Origin: Opitutaceae bacterium
GTDB taxonomy: Bacteria; Verrucomicrobiota; Verrucomicrobiia; Opitutales; Opitutaceae
Assembly: GCA_027485045.1 (NCBI GenBank)
Contig: JAIXRU010000282.1
Span: forward strand, 1 to 35,726
Direction of reading: 5' to 3'
DNA length: 35,726 nt
The notes under the pieces were generated by a model. It saw only the letters and a program-made list of their open reading frames with translations, did no database searches and was not told the DNA's origin. How positions within the stretch are numbered: position 1 is the first letter of the stretch; the number at the start of each line of letters is the position of its first letter. This document shows positions 8,976 to 17,333 of the stretch, one piece after another. A program made the translations under genes and the position numbers.

Positions 8976-10343
8976 TTAGCGACCAACGGCAACGACCTCG
9001 ATTTCGATCAGGGCTTTTTGCGGGAGCGTGCTCACCGGAAAGGAGGTGCGGGCGGGTTTTTGAGGATTAAGTTTCGCGTGATTAAAAAACCTTCCGTAGG
9101 CCTCGTTCCACAGGTCGATGTTTTTACGAAAAGCATCACCGACCACGGGATAGGCGCGCAGTTGCACCACATCGGAAGGCTTTAGACCAGCGGCCGAAAG
9201 ACGGTTACGCAACGTGAGCAAAGCGGTGACACCCTGATCATGCACATCGCCCCCTGGCGTGCCTATCGCACCCGCAAACCAAGTCACGGGCCGCAACCGG
9301 GCTACGGTGCCGGTGCTGCTAATTTGTGCTTCCGGAGTGCCAGTCATTTCAATCCAGGGATTAGTCGCAGCGGTGAGGTCATGGCCATCAAAAGGACCGC
9401 GTGGATCGGCGGCGGCAGCGTAGACTTCGATTTCGATCAACTGACCGTTGGAGCTAAAACCCGGGCCGGTAACCACAGCGAGTGCCGGGCGCAGGTCGGC
9501 GTGCTTGGCCATAAATGCTTTTTCAAATTCGACTCCGAATCCGTTGAAATCGACCTCCTTGCTCCCGGGCGCAGCCGATAAAAGCACACGAACATAGAAA
9601 ACATCCTCCCACCGAAACCCTTGGGCGGCGATGGATTGTTCGAGTTTCTTGAAAATCGAGCGGCTTTGTTCGGCGACCGAGCCATAACGCTCCACCGTTC
9701 GTTCAGGCTTGGTGAGATCGGCCGGATCAGCGAGCACGCCGGCTGAAAAAAGCATCGGTGAACCGGGCAACACCAATACGGCACCCGAAGAACCAAAAGG
9801 GCCCTCACCAACCATGCGAATAAAGGGATTGAACGGTGAGGCTTTGCCCGGAATCACGCCGGAAGCGGGGGTAAAGAAGGCGGCGACCGCCTCGGCTTGA
9901 ATGGTTGAATTGAGCCCCCCGAAAAGGGCATCCGCGGCAATCGTGGTTCGGGTGGGCGTGCGTCCAGCTGGAGCGAAAAAATCACGCCAAGCCGCATTCC
10001 ACGGCTCCATATCGAGGGTGCCATCGGTGCGCGGGGTCAGGCTGGCCCGAACGTAAGCAATATTTTTGCGGTCAAGGCCAAGCAGGGCGAGATTCCGCTC
10101 CAAACCGGTGAGTGCGCTGGCGCCATCGGGAGCGGGCTGGCCAGCGACGAAAACCTTGGTGGCATAGGGCGATACAGTGGCTGAAACCGAGTAGGCCAAA
10201 TTATCCAAAGTTTTGAAAACGATGGGTTCGGTTTGGGCAAAGGCAGTGCCAGTAAGTGCGAAACGGGCACCAAAAAACACCAGAAGACCGAGGACACGAG
10301 GAAGGGAAAAGGAGGGCATGGCAGCGCCGACAGCACATTTCAT
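8976..10343 (-). CDS. secreted triple-domain RidA/YjgF (Rid) family protein
   Basis: Signal-peptide-like N-terminus (ALTGTAFAQTEP); three Rid-like units ending in TTIAADALFGGLNSTIQAEAVAAF, ALAVVTGPGFSSNGQLIEIEVYAAA and TSFPVSTLPQKALIEIEVVAVGR. Confidence 0.85.
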   Translation of the reverse strand: MKCAVGAAMPSFSLPRVLGLLVFFGARFALTGTAFAQTEPIVFKTLDNLAYSVSATVSPYATKVFVAGQPAPDGASALTGLERNLALLGLDRKNIAYVRASLTPRTDGTLDMEPWNAAWRDFFAPAGRTPTRTTIAADALFGGLNSTIQAEAVAAFFTPASGVIPGKASPFNPFIRMVGEGPFGSSGAVLVLPGSPMLFSAGVLADPADLTKPERTVERYGSVAEQSRSIFKKLEQSIAAQGFRWEDVFYVRVLLSAAPGSKEVDFNGFGVEFEKAFMAKHADLRPALAVVTGPGFSSNGQLIEIEVYAAAADPRGPFDGHDLTAATNPWIEMTGTPEAQISSTGTVARLRPVTWFAGAIGTPGGDVHDQGVTALLTLRNRLSAAGLKPSDVVQLRAYPVVGDAFRKNIDLWNEAYGRFFNHAKLNPQKPARTSFPVSTLPQKALIEIEVVAVGR

Positions 10344-10411
10344 GCAAAAAAGAACGGATTATAAAAAACTTTCACCCCGCTGGGCGCGCCGACTGCTAAT
10401 ATAGTCTCACG

Positions 10412-11611
10412 ATGCAAAGACGTGATTTCCTTCGGCGTTCAACTGCGGTAGTGGGTTTCGGTGCCATTCTGGGCGGTTCCCGCCTCTTGGCCGCGACGAC
10501 CGAAAAGGCTCCGCCGCCGCCCTTACCCTTGGTCACAGACAAAATTGGTCCATTGGCACCGGTCCGGGCCAACATCGACCGCATGATCCGGGTATCGGTC
10601 TGCCTTCGACCGTTTCGGTCCCAAGGTCCACGCATAGAGGGTGAGCGGATTGGCGAAAAAGTGGTAATCCATAACTATGGGCACGGTGGAAGTGGCTGGT
10701 CCTTAGCCTGGGGCTCGGCCGCGATTGCAGTGCGTGAGGCACTCTCTACAGGTGAGAAAAACTATGCGGTAATCGGTTGCGGAGCCATGGGGCTCACCAC
10801 CGCACTCCTGCTTCAGCAATCCGGGGTAAACGTGACGATTTACGCCAAAGACAGGCCAAACGAAGCGCGCTCGGCCTACGCCACCGGGGTGTGGTCGCCC
10901 GATTCACGAATCTGTTCGGAAGAAGGAGCGACGCCGGCCTTTGCCGCACTCTGGGAAAAAATGTGCCGAGACTCCTTCCGGAAATACCAGACGCTGCTCG
11001 GCGTCGCAGGCACGCCGGTCGAGTGGCGCGATCGGTACTCGGTGTCCTCAATCCCGTTTGAGGAACTAAAGAAAAAGCGCGAAGCGGAAGAGGGACCGTA
11101 CAAATTCGGCAAGTTTGGCGACCTCGTAAAAAATCTTACTCCCGGCGCCGAGGAACTCGCGCCTGGCACTCATCCCTTCGGTGTGCCCTACGTGCGACGC
11201 GCCACCTCGATGGTATTCAACATCGCCTCGTTTCAACGTATTTTAATGCAGGATTTTCTCGCCGAAGGCGGGCGCATGGTACGCAAGGAATTCAACACCG
11301 CCGCGGATTTCGCCACCCTGCCGGAAAAAACCATCGTGCACGCCACGGGTTACGGTGCGCGCGCCTTGTTGGGCGACGAATCAGTGATCCCAGTGCGTGG
11401 ACAGCTCGCGTTGCTCATCCCTCAGCCGGAAGTGAACTATAGCCTAAGCGGCGAAGATGTCTCCATGGTCTCGCGCTCGGATGGCATCGTAGTTCAAACC
11501 AGTAAACCGACTGACTTTAACAATACCGACGAGATCCCCAACCGTGCCGACTCTGAAGCCGGGGTTCAGGCCCTGGCAAAGATCATGGTGCCCCTCTGGC
11601 GCGCGATTTGA
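10412..11611 (+). CDS. Tat-exported FAD-dependent oxidoreductase, D-amino-acid-oxidase-like
   Basis: Tat signal MQRRDFLRRSTAVVGFGAILGG; FAD-binding YAVIGCGAMGLTTALLLQQSGVNVTIYAK; SAYATGVWSPDS; VHATGYGARALLGDESVIPVRGQLALL, the DAO-family signature region. Confidence 0.83.
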   Translation: MQRRDFLRRSTAVVGFGAILGGSRLLAATTEKAPPPPLPLVTDKIGPLAPVRANIDRMIRVSVCLRPFRSQGPRIEGERIGEKVVIHNYGHGGSGWSLAWGSAAIAVREALSTGEKNYAVIGCGAMGLTTALLLQQSGVNVTIYAKDRPNEARSAYATGVWSPDSRICSEEGATPAFAALWEKMCRDSFRKYQTLLGVAGTPVEWRDRYSVSSIPFEELKKKREAEEGPYKFGKFGDLVKNLTPGAEELAPGTHPFGVPYVRRATSMVFNIASFQRILMQDFLAEGGRMVRKEFNTAADFATLPEKTIVHATGYGARALLGDESVIPVRGQLALLIPQPEVNYSLSGEDVSMVSRSDGIVVQTSKPTDFNNTDEIPNRADSEAGVQALAKIMVPLWRAI

Positions 11612-11660
11612 ACTGGGTGAGTTATCACGAATCCCAGCGGTTTATCAGGGTCAGGCTAGG

Positions 11661-13148
11661 TTAATGATGGCTGCTCGCTCCGGCCGGGGTGGGCGCTACC
11701 GTGTGCTCGTTTTCGGCGATTAATTGAATGTGAAACCGGAAAGTGGAGCCATGGCCCGGTTTGCTTTCCAGTTCGATCCCCCCGCCCATGAGCTCACAGA
11801 GTTTTTGGGAGATGACGAGACCGAGCCCGGTCCCGCCGTGACGTCGGGTTGATGTGGTGTCGAGCTGACTGAACGCCTTGAATAACTTGGGCCGGTCGGC
11901 AGCCGATATTCCGATGCCTGTATCAATGACTTCAACACGCAGGATATAGCGACGCACACCCTTATCATCCGTAGGCTCAGACGGCTGGAAAGCCCCCCCG
12001 ATCCGCAAGCTCACTCCACCCTTTTCGGTGAACTTGACTGCGTTCCCAACTAGGTTGGCGAGTATTTGCCGCAGGCGATTCTGATCGCCCACCAAGATAT
12101 CCGGAACATCAGGCGAAACCTCGGTGAGCAGAGTCAGAGCGGCGGCCTGAGCGGGTGCGGAAAAGAGGCGGTTGATCTCTGCGGCGCACTCTCGCACCGA
12201 AAAGGGGGCGGAAAGGATTTCCAGTTTCCCAGCCTCGGTTTTGGAAAGGTCCAGTATGTCGGAAACGAGACTCTCCAAGTTATGTCCGCACCGCTGAATC
12301 GTTTCGGTGTAGCCTATTTGCTCCTCCGTGAGGGCGGTGCCGCGCAACAGGCGAGTATAACCCAAAACGCCGTTAATGGGCGTGCGGATTTCGTGGCTAA
12401 CCACAGCGATAAATTCGCTTTTGGCCCGGTCGGCGGACTCGGCGGATTCCTTTGCGTTACGTAAGGCCATTTCGGCTTGTTTACGCACGGAAATATCGTG
12501 GCCGACCGCCTGGTATTCGATTATCTGGCCATCGCGGTCTTTGATCGCGCGGTGCGCCCATTGGTAAACATGTCGTTTACCGCTTGGATCGAGGAGCACG
12601 GTTTCAAAGCTGTAAGTCTCAGGCCAGGGATCAAGTGCGCGCCAGGGAGTGAGTCCCGCAGCCAGAATCGGCCAGACCGAACCGACGAGCTCGGGGCGCT
12701 TACGACCGAGAAACTGAGCGTAAGCCCCGTTTACGAAAGTAAGGCGACCGTCTGATTTATACCGGCAGATTAAGTCGGACTGATCCTCTACTATGGCACG
12801 GTAACTGGCCTCGGTTTTTTGCAAGCTGCGGGCCATATCCTCTATTTTTCGGGCCAGACCCATAATCTCGTCGGGATCGTCTAAAGTGCTGGGAGACTGG
12901 TCAGGATGGCCGCGATTACCACCAGCGTGATTGTTTATCTCTTTGAGTTTGGCGATAAGAGTTCGGTCAAAAACGTAGCCTGCCAGCACGAGCAAAATGG
13001 CCCCGATTATAGCCAATCCGAGCACCCAGTAGGTGTCGCCAAGGCGTTCGCGGAGCTCGGTATCGCTGGCAATTACGACGAGGGTGATACTAAGGCTAAG
13101 AGCGAGCCCGAGGATAAATACCGTCTGACGTCGAATGGAGCCGATCAT
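11661..13148 (-). CDS. PAS domain-containing sensor histidine kinase
   Basis: Two N-terminal TMs, PAS (YRAIVEDQSDLICRYKSDGRLTFVNGAYAQFLG), HisKA (FIAVVSHEIRTPINGVLGYTRLL), HATPase (NLVGNAVKFTEKGG, DTGIGISAADRPKLFKAFSQ, GGTGLGLVISQKL). Confidence 0.95.
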   Translation of the reverse strand: MIGSIRRQTVFILGLALSLSITLVVIASDTELRERLGDTYWVLGLAIIGAILLVLAGYVFDRTLIAKLKEINNHAGGNRGHPDQSPSTLDDPDEIMGLARKIEDMARSLQKTEASYRAIVEDQSDLICRYKSDGRLTFVNGAYAQFLGRKRPELVGSVWPILAAGLTPWRALDPWPETYSFETVLLDPSGKRHVYQWAHRAIKDRDGQIIEYQAVGHDISVRKQAEMALRNAKESAESADRAKSEFIAVVSHEIRTPINGVLGYTRLLRGTALTEEQIGYTETIQRCGHNLESLVSDILDLSKTEAGKLEILSAPFSVRECAAEINRLFSAPAQAAALTLLTEVSPDVPDILVGDQNRLRQILANLVGNAVKFTEKGGVSLRIGGAFQPSEPTDDKGVRRYILRVEVIDTGIGISAADRPKLFKAFSQLDTTSTRRHGGTGLGLVISQKLCELMGGGIELESKPGHGSTFRFHIQLIAENEHTVAPTPAGASSHH

Positions 13149-13210
13149 ATTGGGGTAAGCCAGTGTATGTTAACAGAGCAGACAGCGCGCAAACCAAGTT
13201 ATGCGATCGT

Positions 13211-14266
13211 TCATTTAGAGCGCGAACGGCGGGATTTAAAAGCGACCTGACCTTCCCGACCGGGGCGGGCGGACTTGGAGGGTTTCTTGGCAGAAGATCC
13301 CGGTTTCGCTTGATTGACATCGGTCCGACCAGCCTTTCCGGCACGAAGCTTGGCGGGCAGGGGAACGGCGCGCGCGGGTTTCTGGGGCGTGGCGTCGGCG
13401 GTGGCTCCAGTTGGGTCGGCGGGGTCGATTTTAAAAATACGATCCGGCGCAAAAAACGGGTTGTATTTCCGTTCGTGCGCGAGGGTGGTGAGCGGTCCGT
13501 GGCCGGGGCCGATGACGGTGTCTTTGGGAAGACTGAAAATGCGGGCCCGGGTGTTTTTTATCTGTTCGCGAAAGTGAGTGGGGCTCCCGCCAATCGAGGC
13601 TGAGAAAAGTGCGTCTCCACAGAGCGCGAGAGGCCAGCTAAGTCCTTGCACGTAAAAGGTGGTGAGCCCCGGCGAATGCCCCCAAGTCGCGAGTGCTTTG
13701 ATTGCGATCGTGCCCAGGTGAAAGTAATCATTGGCCGCAAAGGTCCGCGCGCCGGGAAAATCCACCGGCTCACGCTCGCCGGACCAGACCTCGGCACCGG
13801 TCGCCTTGACCAGAGCCGGTAGCGCCGCGATATGATCTTCGTGCGTATGCGTAAGAAGGATACACTTTACCCGGAGTTTTTCGGCGGAGATGAAATCGAT
13901 CAAATCAGTGGCGTCGGTGCCGGTGTCGATGACTGCGGCCTCGCGGGACTTGGGGTCCCAGACCAGATAGTTGTTCACCGTCTGGGTGCGAAAGGGCGTG
14001 TTGAACATGGCCAGCCCGCGAGGGAAAATCGGGGCCTTCGGGTAGGCTTCTTTTTTGGCCAGAACCTCCAAGGCGTCGGGGGAGAGTTTGAGGTGGCGGG
14101 CAAGGCGGCGGATTAAAGGCAGCCGGGCATCGCCTGCCTTGATGGCGTCGAGCTCGGCAGGGGTGATTTCGGCGCGGGCGGCGAGCTCTTCATCCGTGAT
14201 GCCATAGCCACGCTGGGCCTTGGCGATTACGTCGGCAAAATTATCTTCGATAGGAATAAGCGGCAT
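13211..14266 (-). CDS. HTH-like N-terminal domain + metallo-beta-lactamase-fold hydrolase (paralog 2), with basic C-terminal tail
   Basis: YGITDEELAARAEITPAELDAIKAGD (HTH-like), LLTHTHEDHIAALPAL (HxHxDH), GHSPGLTTFYV, LCGDALF, GPGHGPLTTLAHERKYNPFF; C-terminus Lys/Arg/Pro/Ala-rich. Confidence 0.88.
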   Translation of the reverse strand: MPLIPIEDNFADVIAKAQRGYGITDEELAARAEITPAELDAIKAGDARLPLIRRLARHLKLSPDALEVLAKKEAYPKAPIFPRGLAMFNTPFRTQTVNNYLVWDPKSREAAVIDTGTDATDLIDFISAEKLRVKCILLTHTHEDHIAALPALVKATGAEVWSGEREPVDFPGARTFAANDYFHLGTIAIKALATWGHSPGLTTFYVQGLSWPLALCGDALFSASIGGSPTHFREQIKNTRARIFSLPKDTVIGPGHGPLTTLAHERKYNPFFAPDRIFKIDPADPTGATADATPQKPARAVPLPAKLRAGKAGRTDVNQAKPGSSAKKPSKSARPGREGQVAFKSRRSRSK

Positions 14267-14313
14267 GTAAAAAGAGGGGGAAGCTAACGGGGCACCAGGG
14301 AAGTGCGACCAAC

Positions 14314-15399
14314 CTATAAACGCACAGGCAGACCGGAGCGCGAGGATTGATAAATGGCCTGAATCAGCGCGACAGCAGCGCGGCCAGCCTCGCCATCCAC
14401 CAAGGGCGGACGATTATCCTGAATCGCCGCGATAAAATCCGCGAATTGCTCCCGGTGAGCGCTTCCCCACTTCTTGTTCGTTTCTCCTGCGCCAGCAGTC
14501 GCCTGCTCGGTGGCCAGGCGGGTGCCCCCGGTGGCGACTTGGCAAGCATCGGACGTAGCGGGCGGCCCCTTGACCACCGGCTGGCCCTTCAACGCCAAAA
14601 CGTGGAGCTCATCCCCTTCCAAAACGAGTGAGCCTTCGGTGCCATGCAACGAGAGTCTTGCAGGAAACCCCGGATAAGTGGCAGTGCTGACAAACAGGTT
14701 GCCCAGCGCGCCATTGGCAAAACTCAGTGTGGCGCAAACCAAGTCTTCGACCTCGATTCGCTCATGGGCAACGGTCACCGCGCGTGCATACACCTCGTGG
14801 ACCGGGCCGCAAAACCAGAGTAACAAATCCAAGGTATGGATGCCTTGAGTCATCAAACAACCACCGCCGCACATTGCCCAAGTTCCGCGCCCCGGCTCGG
14901 AGTCATAATACTCCTGCGTGCGATACCAGGCGACTCTCACATCGGCAGCAATGAGACGTCCCAAGGCTTGTTTTTGCAGCAAGGCATGGATCGTTCGACT
15001 GGCAGGATCGAAACGATGCTGGCAGATGATCGCAAGCTGTCGGCCGGACGCCTTCTGCGCGGTGATGAGCTCGGTGCACGCGGCTACGGAGACCTCCATC
15101 GGCTTCTCGATAATCACGTGTTTGCCAGCCCGCAGCGCCGCAGCGCCCAAGCGCGCATGCAGGCTAGCGGGCACACAAAGCGCGATTGCATGGATACGCG
15201 GGTTGGCGAGCACTTCATCCCAGCTTGCCACCGTGGTTGGAAACTTTGCGGCGAAAGCCGCGGCCCTGGCCGGATCTAGGTCTACGCAATGAGTCAAGCG
15301 GGCCAATGCTGGTAGCTCTGACAAAGCCTGGGCTTGCGTGGGAGCGATGGCACCGCAGCCGACCAGGGCGAAATTCAACGGCTCGGGACTCAAAGACAT
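14314..15399 (-). CDS. Gfo/Idh/MocA family oxidoreductase
   Basis: FALVGCGAIAPTQAQALSEL Rossmann motif, HVIIEKPMEVSVAACTELI (EKP motif), GIHTLDLLLWFCG. Start chosen at MSLSPEPLNF (15399). Confidence 0.92.
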   Translation of the reverse strand: MSLSPEPLNFALVGCGAIAPTQAQALSELPALARLTHCVDLDPARAAAFAAKFPTTVASWDEVLANPRIHAIALCVPASLHARLGAAALRAGKHVIIEKPMEVSVAACTELITAQKASGRQLAIICQHRFDPASRTIHALLQKQALGRLIAADVRVAWYRTQEYYDSEPGRGTWAMCGGGCLMTQGIHTLDLLLWFCGPVHEVYARAVTVAHERIEVEDLVCATLSFANGALGNLFVSTATYPGFPARLSLHGTEGSLVLEGDELHVLALKGQPVVKGPPATSDACQVATGGTRLATEQATAGAGETNKKWGSAHREQFADFIAAIQDNRPPLVDGEAGRAAVALIQAIYQSSRSGLPVRL

Positions 15400-15445
15400 A
15401 AGCGTGGGAGAATCATGAAAAATCCACCCGGCTGCAAACGTAAGG

Positions 15446-16576
15446 TTATTGACCCAACTCCGCCGCCACCTCGCGCAAGGCGACAAGCAGGTTAGACCAA
15501 TGCGCCTCCGTAGTCCCCCACCCTGAGCTTATCCGCAAAGCCCGGCGTGCCTGCTCGGCCGGCACGCCGAGCGCCGCCAGCACGTGCGAGGGGCCGTCTT
15601 TGCCTGTCGTACACGCCGCGCCAGTGGAAACTTGAACGTCGCGCTTCTCCAACCGCGCAATCCAGCGTGCGTGATCTCCGTGCGGCATGAGCGCAAAAAC
15701 GGTGTTCCATAAACGGTCCGCCCCGGCCGCCACGATGCTCGTGCCCGGCAAGCTCGCCAACAATTCCCGCTCGAAGGCGCGCCGCCACCCTTCACGTTGA
15801 GACTCCCAGATAACGTGCTTCTGCTCGCACTCCACCAAGGCCGCCGAGAACGCGGAGATACTGGCCACATCTTCCGTTCCTGCGCGGTGCCCACCTTCCT
15901 GCAAGCCCCCACCCTGCGAACAAAAATCCGGCGCAGACCGACCCGTCGGTAACTTAAGAATACCTACCCCTTTGGGCGCGCCGAACTTGTGCCCGCTCGC
16001 GATCACCCAAGCCCCGCTAGCCCCCAATCCCGCGCCAGGCAACTTCCCCAACCACTGCGTCGCATCGCACAAGTAAGGGACCGAAGAAACACGACACGCC
16101 GCCGCAATTTCCGACCAGGGTTGCACGACACCGGTTTCGTTATTCGCCGCCATCACCACCACTCCCGCAACGCCATCAAGAATAGCCGCCTGCACTGTGG
16201 CGGCTGACACCACTCCGGCGGAATCATGAGCCAGCCAATCAATGCGCCCCGGGAAAAAACGGCCCGCCGCCGCGAGTACCGCGCTATGCTCCGTCCTGGC
16301 CACCGCGATCCTCGCGACCGCAGGCAGCCGCTCCGACCAATACCGCAGCACCGCGTGCGCGCCCTCGGTCGCACCCGAGTTAAAAACATACTGGGCCGGC
16401 TCGCCTCCCAAAAGGACCGCCACTGCCTCACGATAAGAATCCAACCGGATACGGGCACGGGCCGCCGCCCGCGTGGGACTCGAAGGATTTTGCCAATGCT
16501 CGGCCTGCACGCGCAGCCACGCCTCGCGGGCGCAATCGGCAAGCGCGGTCGTGGCGTTATGGTCGAAGTACGGCAT
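15446..16576 (-). CDS. cysteine desulfurase (class V aminotransferase, NifS/IscS-like)
   Basis: MPYFDHNATTALADCARE, FNSGATEGAH, ARTEHSAVL, ASGHKFGAPKGVGIL (PLP Lys), HRAGTEDVASISAF, VSTGAACTTGKDGPSHVLAALG (active-site Cys loop). Confidence 0.93.
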   Translation of the reverse strand: MPYFDHNATTALADCAREAWLRVQAEHWQNPSSPTRAAARARIRLDSYREAVAVLLGGEPAQYVFNSGATEGAHAVLRYWSERLPAVARIAVARTEHSAVLAAAGRFFPGRIDWLAHDSAGVVSAATVQAAILDGVAGVVVMAANNETGVVQPWSEIAAACRVSSVPYLCDATQWLGKLPGAGLGASGAWVIASGHKFGAPKGVGILKLPTGRSAPDFCSQGGGLQEGGHRAGTEDVASISAFSAALVECEQKHVIWESQREGWRRAFERELLASLPGTSIVAAGADRLWNTVFALMPHGDHARWIARLEKRDVQVSTGAACTTGKDGPSHVLAALGVPAEQARRALRISSGWGTTEAHWSNLLVALREVAAELGQ

Positions 16577-16692
16577 CGCAAGTAAGGAAACGGCCAGAGC
16601 CCTAAGGGCCAAACCCCAAATCATGCTGGCGTGCCGCAGTGCAGGCTTGCACGAGCGAACTACGAGCACGACGCTGCACCTTTTATTCACCT

Positions 16693-17193
16693 ATGAGCAC
16701 CACCAAAGAAGTCGCAGTCGTCACCACCACCAAGGGTGAAATCACCTTGGAATTCTGGCCCGATGTTGCCCCCGGCCACGTCGAAAACTTCAAGAAACTC
16801 GCCAAGCAGGGCTTCTACGACGGCACCGCGTTTCACCGCATTATCAAAGGCTTCATGATCCAGGGCGGCTGCCCCAACTCCAAACAGGGCGCGCGTGGCG
16901 TCCCCGGCACCGGTGGCCCCGGCTACCAGATCAAAGCCGAATTCAACTCGAAGTCGCACGTGCGCGGCGTGCTCTCCGCCGCCCGCTCCGCCAACCCTGA
17001 CAGCGCCGGCTCCCAGTTCTTCCTCTGCCACGGCGACGCCAAGTTTCTCGACAAACAATACACCGCCTTCGGCCAATTGATCAAAGGCGACGAGGTGCTC
17101 GAAGCCATCGCCACCGTCCCAACCGGTGGTCCCGAACGCAGCACCCCGAGCGAGCGCGTAGAAATCAAGAGCATCGCGTTCGTCACCGTCTGA
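16693..17193 (+). CDS. peptidyl-prolyl cis-trans isomerase, cyclophilin type
   Basis: TTKGEITLEFWPDVAPGHVENFKKLAKQGFYDGTAFHRIIKGFMIQGGCPN, SAARSANPDSAGSQFFLCHGDAKFLDKQYTAFG; start at ATG 16693. Confidence 0.96.
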   Translation: MSTTKEVAVVTTTKGEITLEFWPDVAPGHVENFKKLAKQGFYDGTAFHRIIKGFMIQGGCPNSKQGARGVPGTGGPGYQIKAEFNSKSHVRGVLSAARSANPDSAGSQFFLCHGDAKFLDKQYTAFGQLIKGDEVLEAIATVPTGGPERSTPSERVEIKSIAFVTV

Positions 17194-17224
17194 GTCAGCG
17201 ATTAGTAAACTCATCCAGGCGTTT

Positions 17225-17253
17225 AGCCCCGGCCCCGTCGCCGGGGCTTTTTT
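17225..17253 (+). terminator. rho-independent terminator after cyclophilin gene
   Basis: Perfect 9-bp stem AGCCCCGGC-CCCGTC-GCCGGGGCT followed by TTTTT. Confidence 0.92.
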
Positions 17254-17333
17254 GTGCCGATTAATTAAGACGTAAACCGTTGCTCCTTGTGACACCCAAG
17301 CGAAGCACGTTATCACACCAGCTCCTCACCGGC

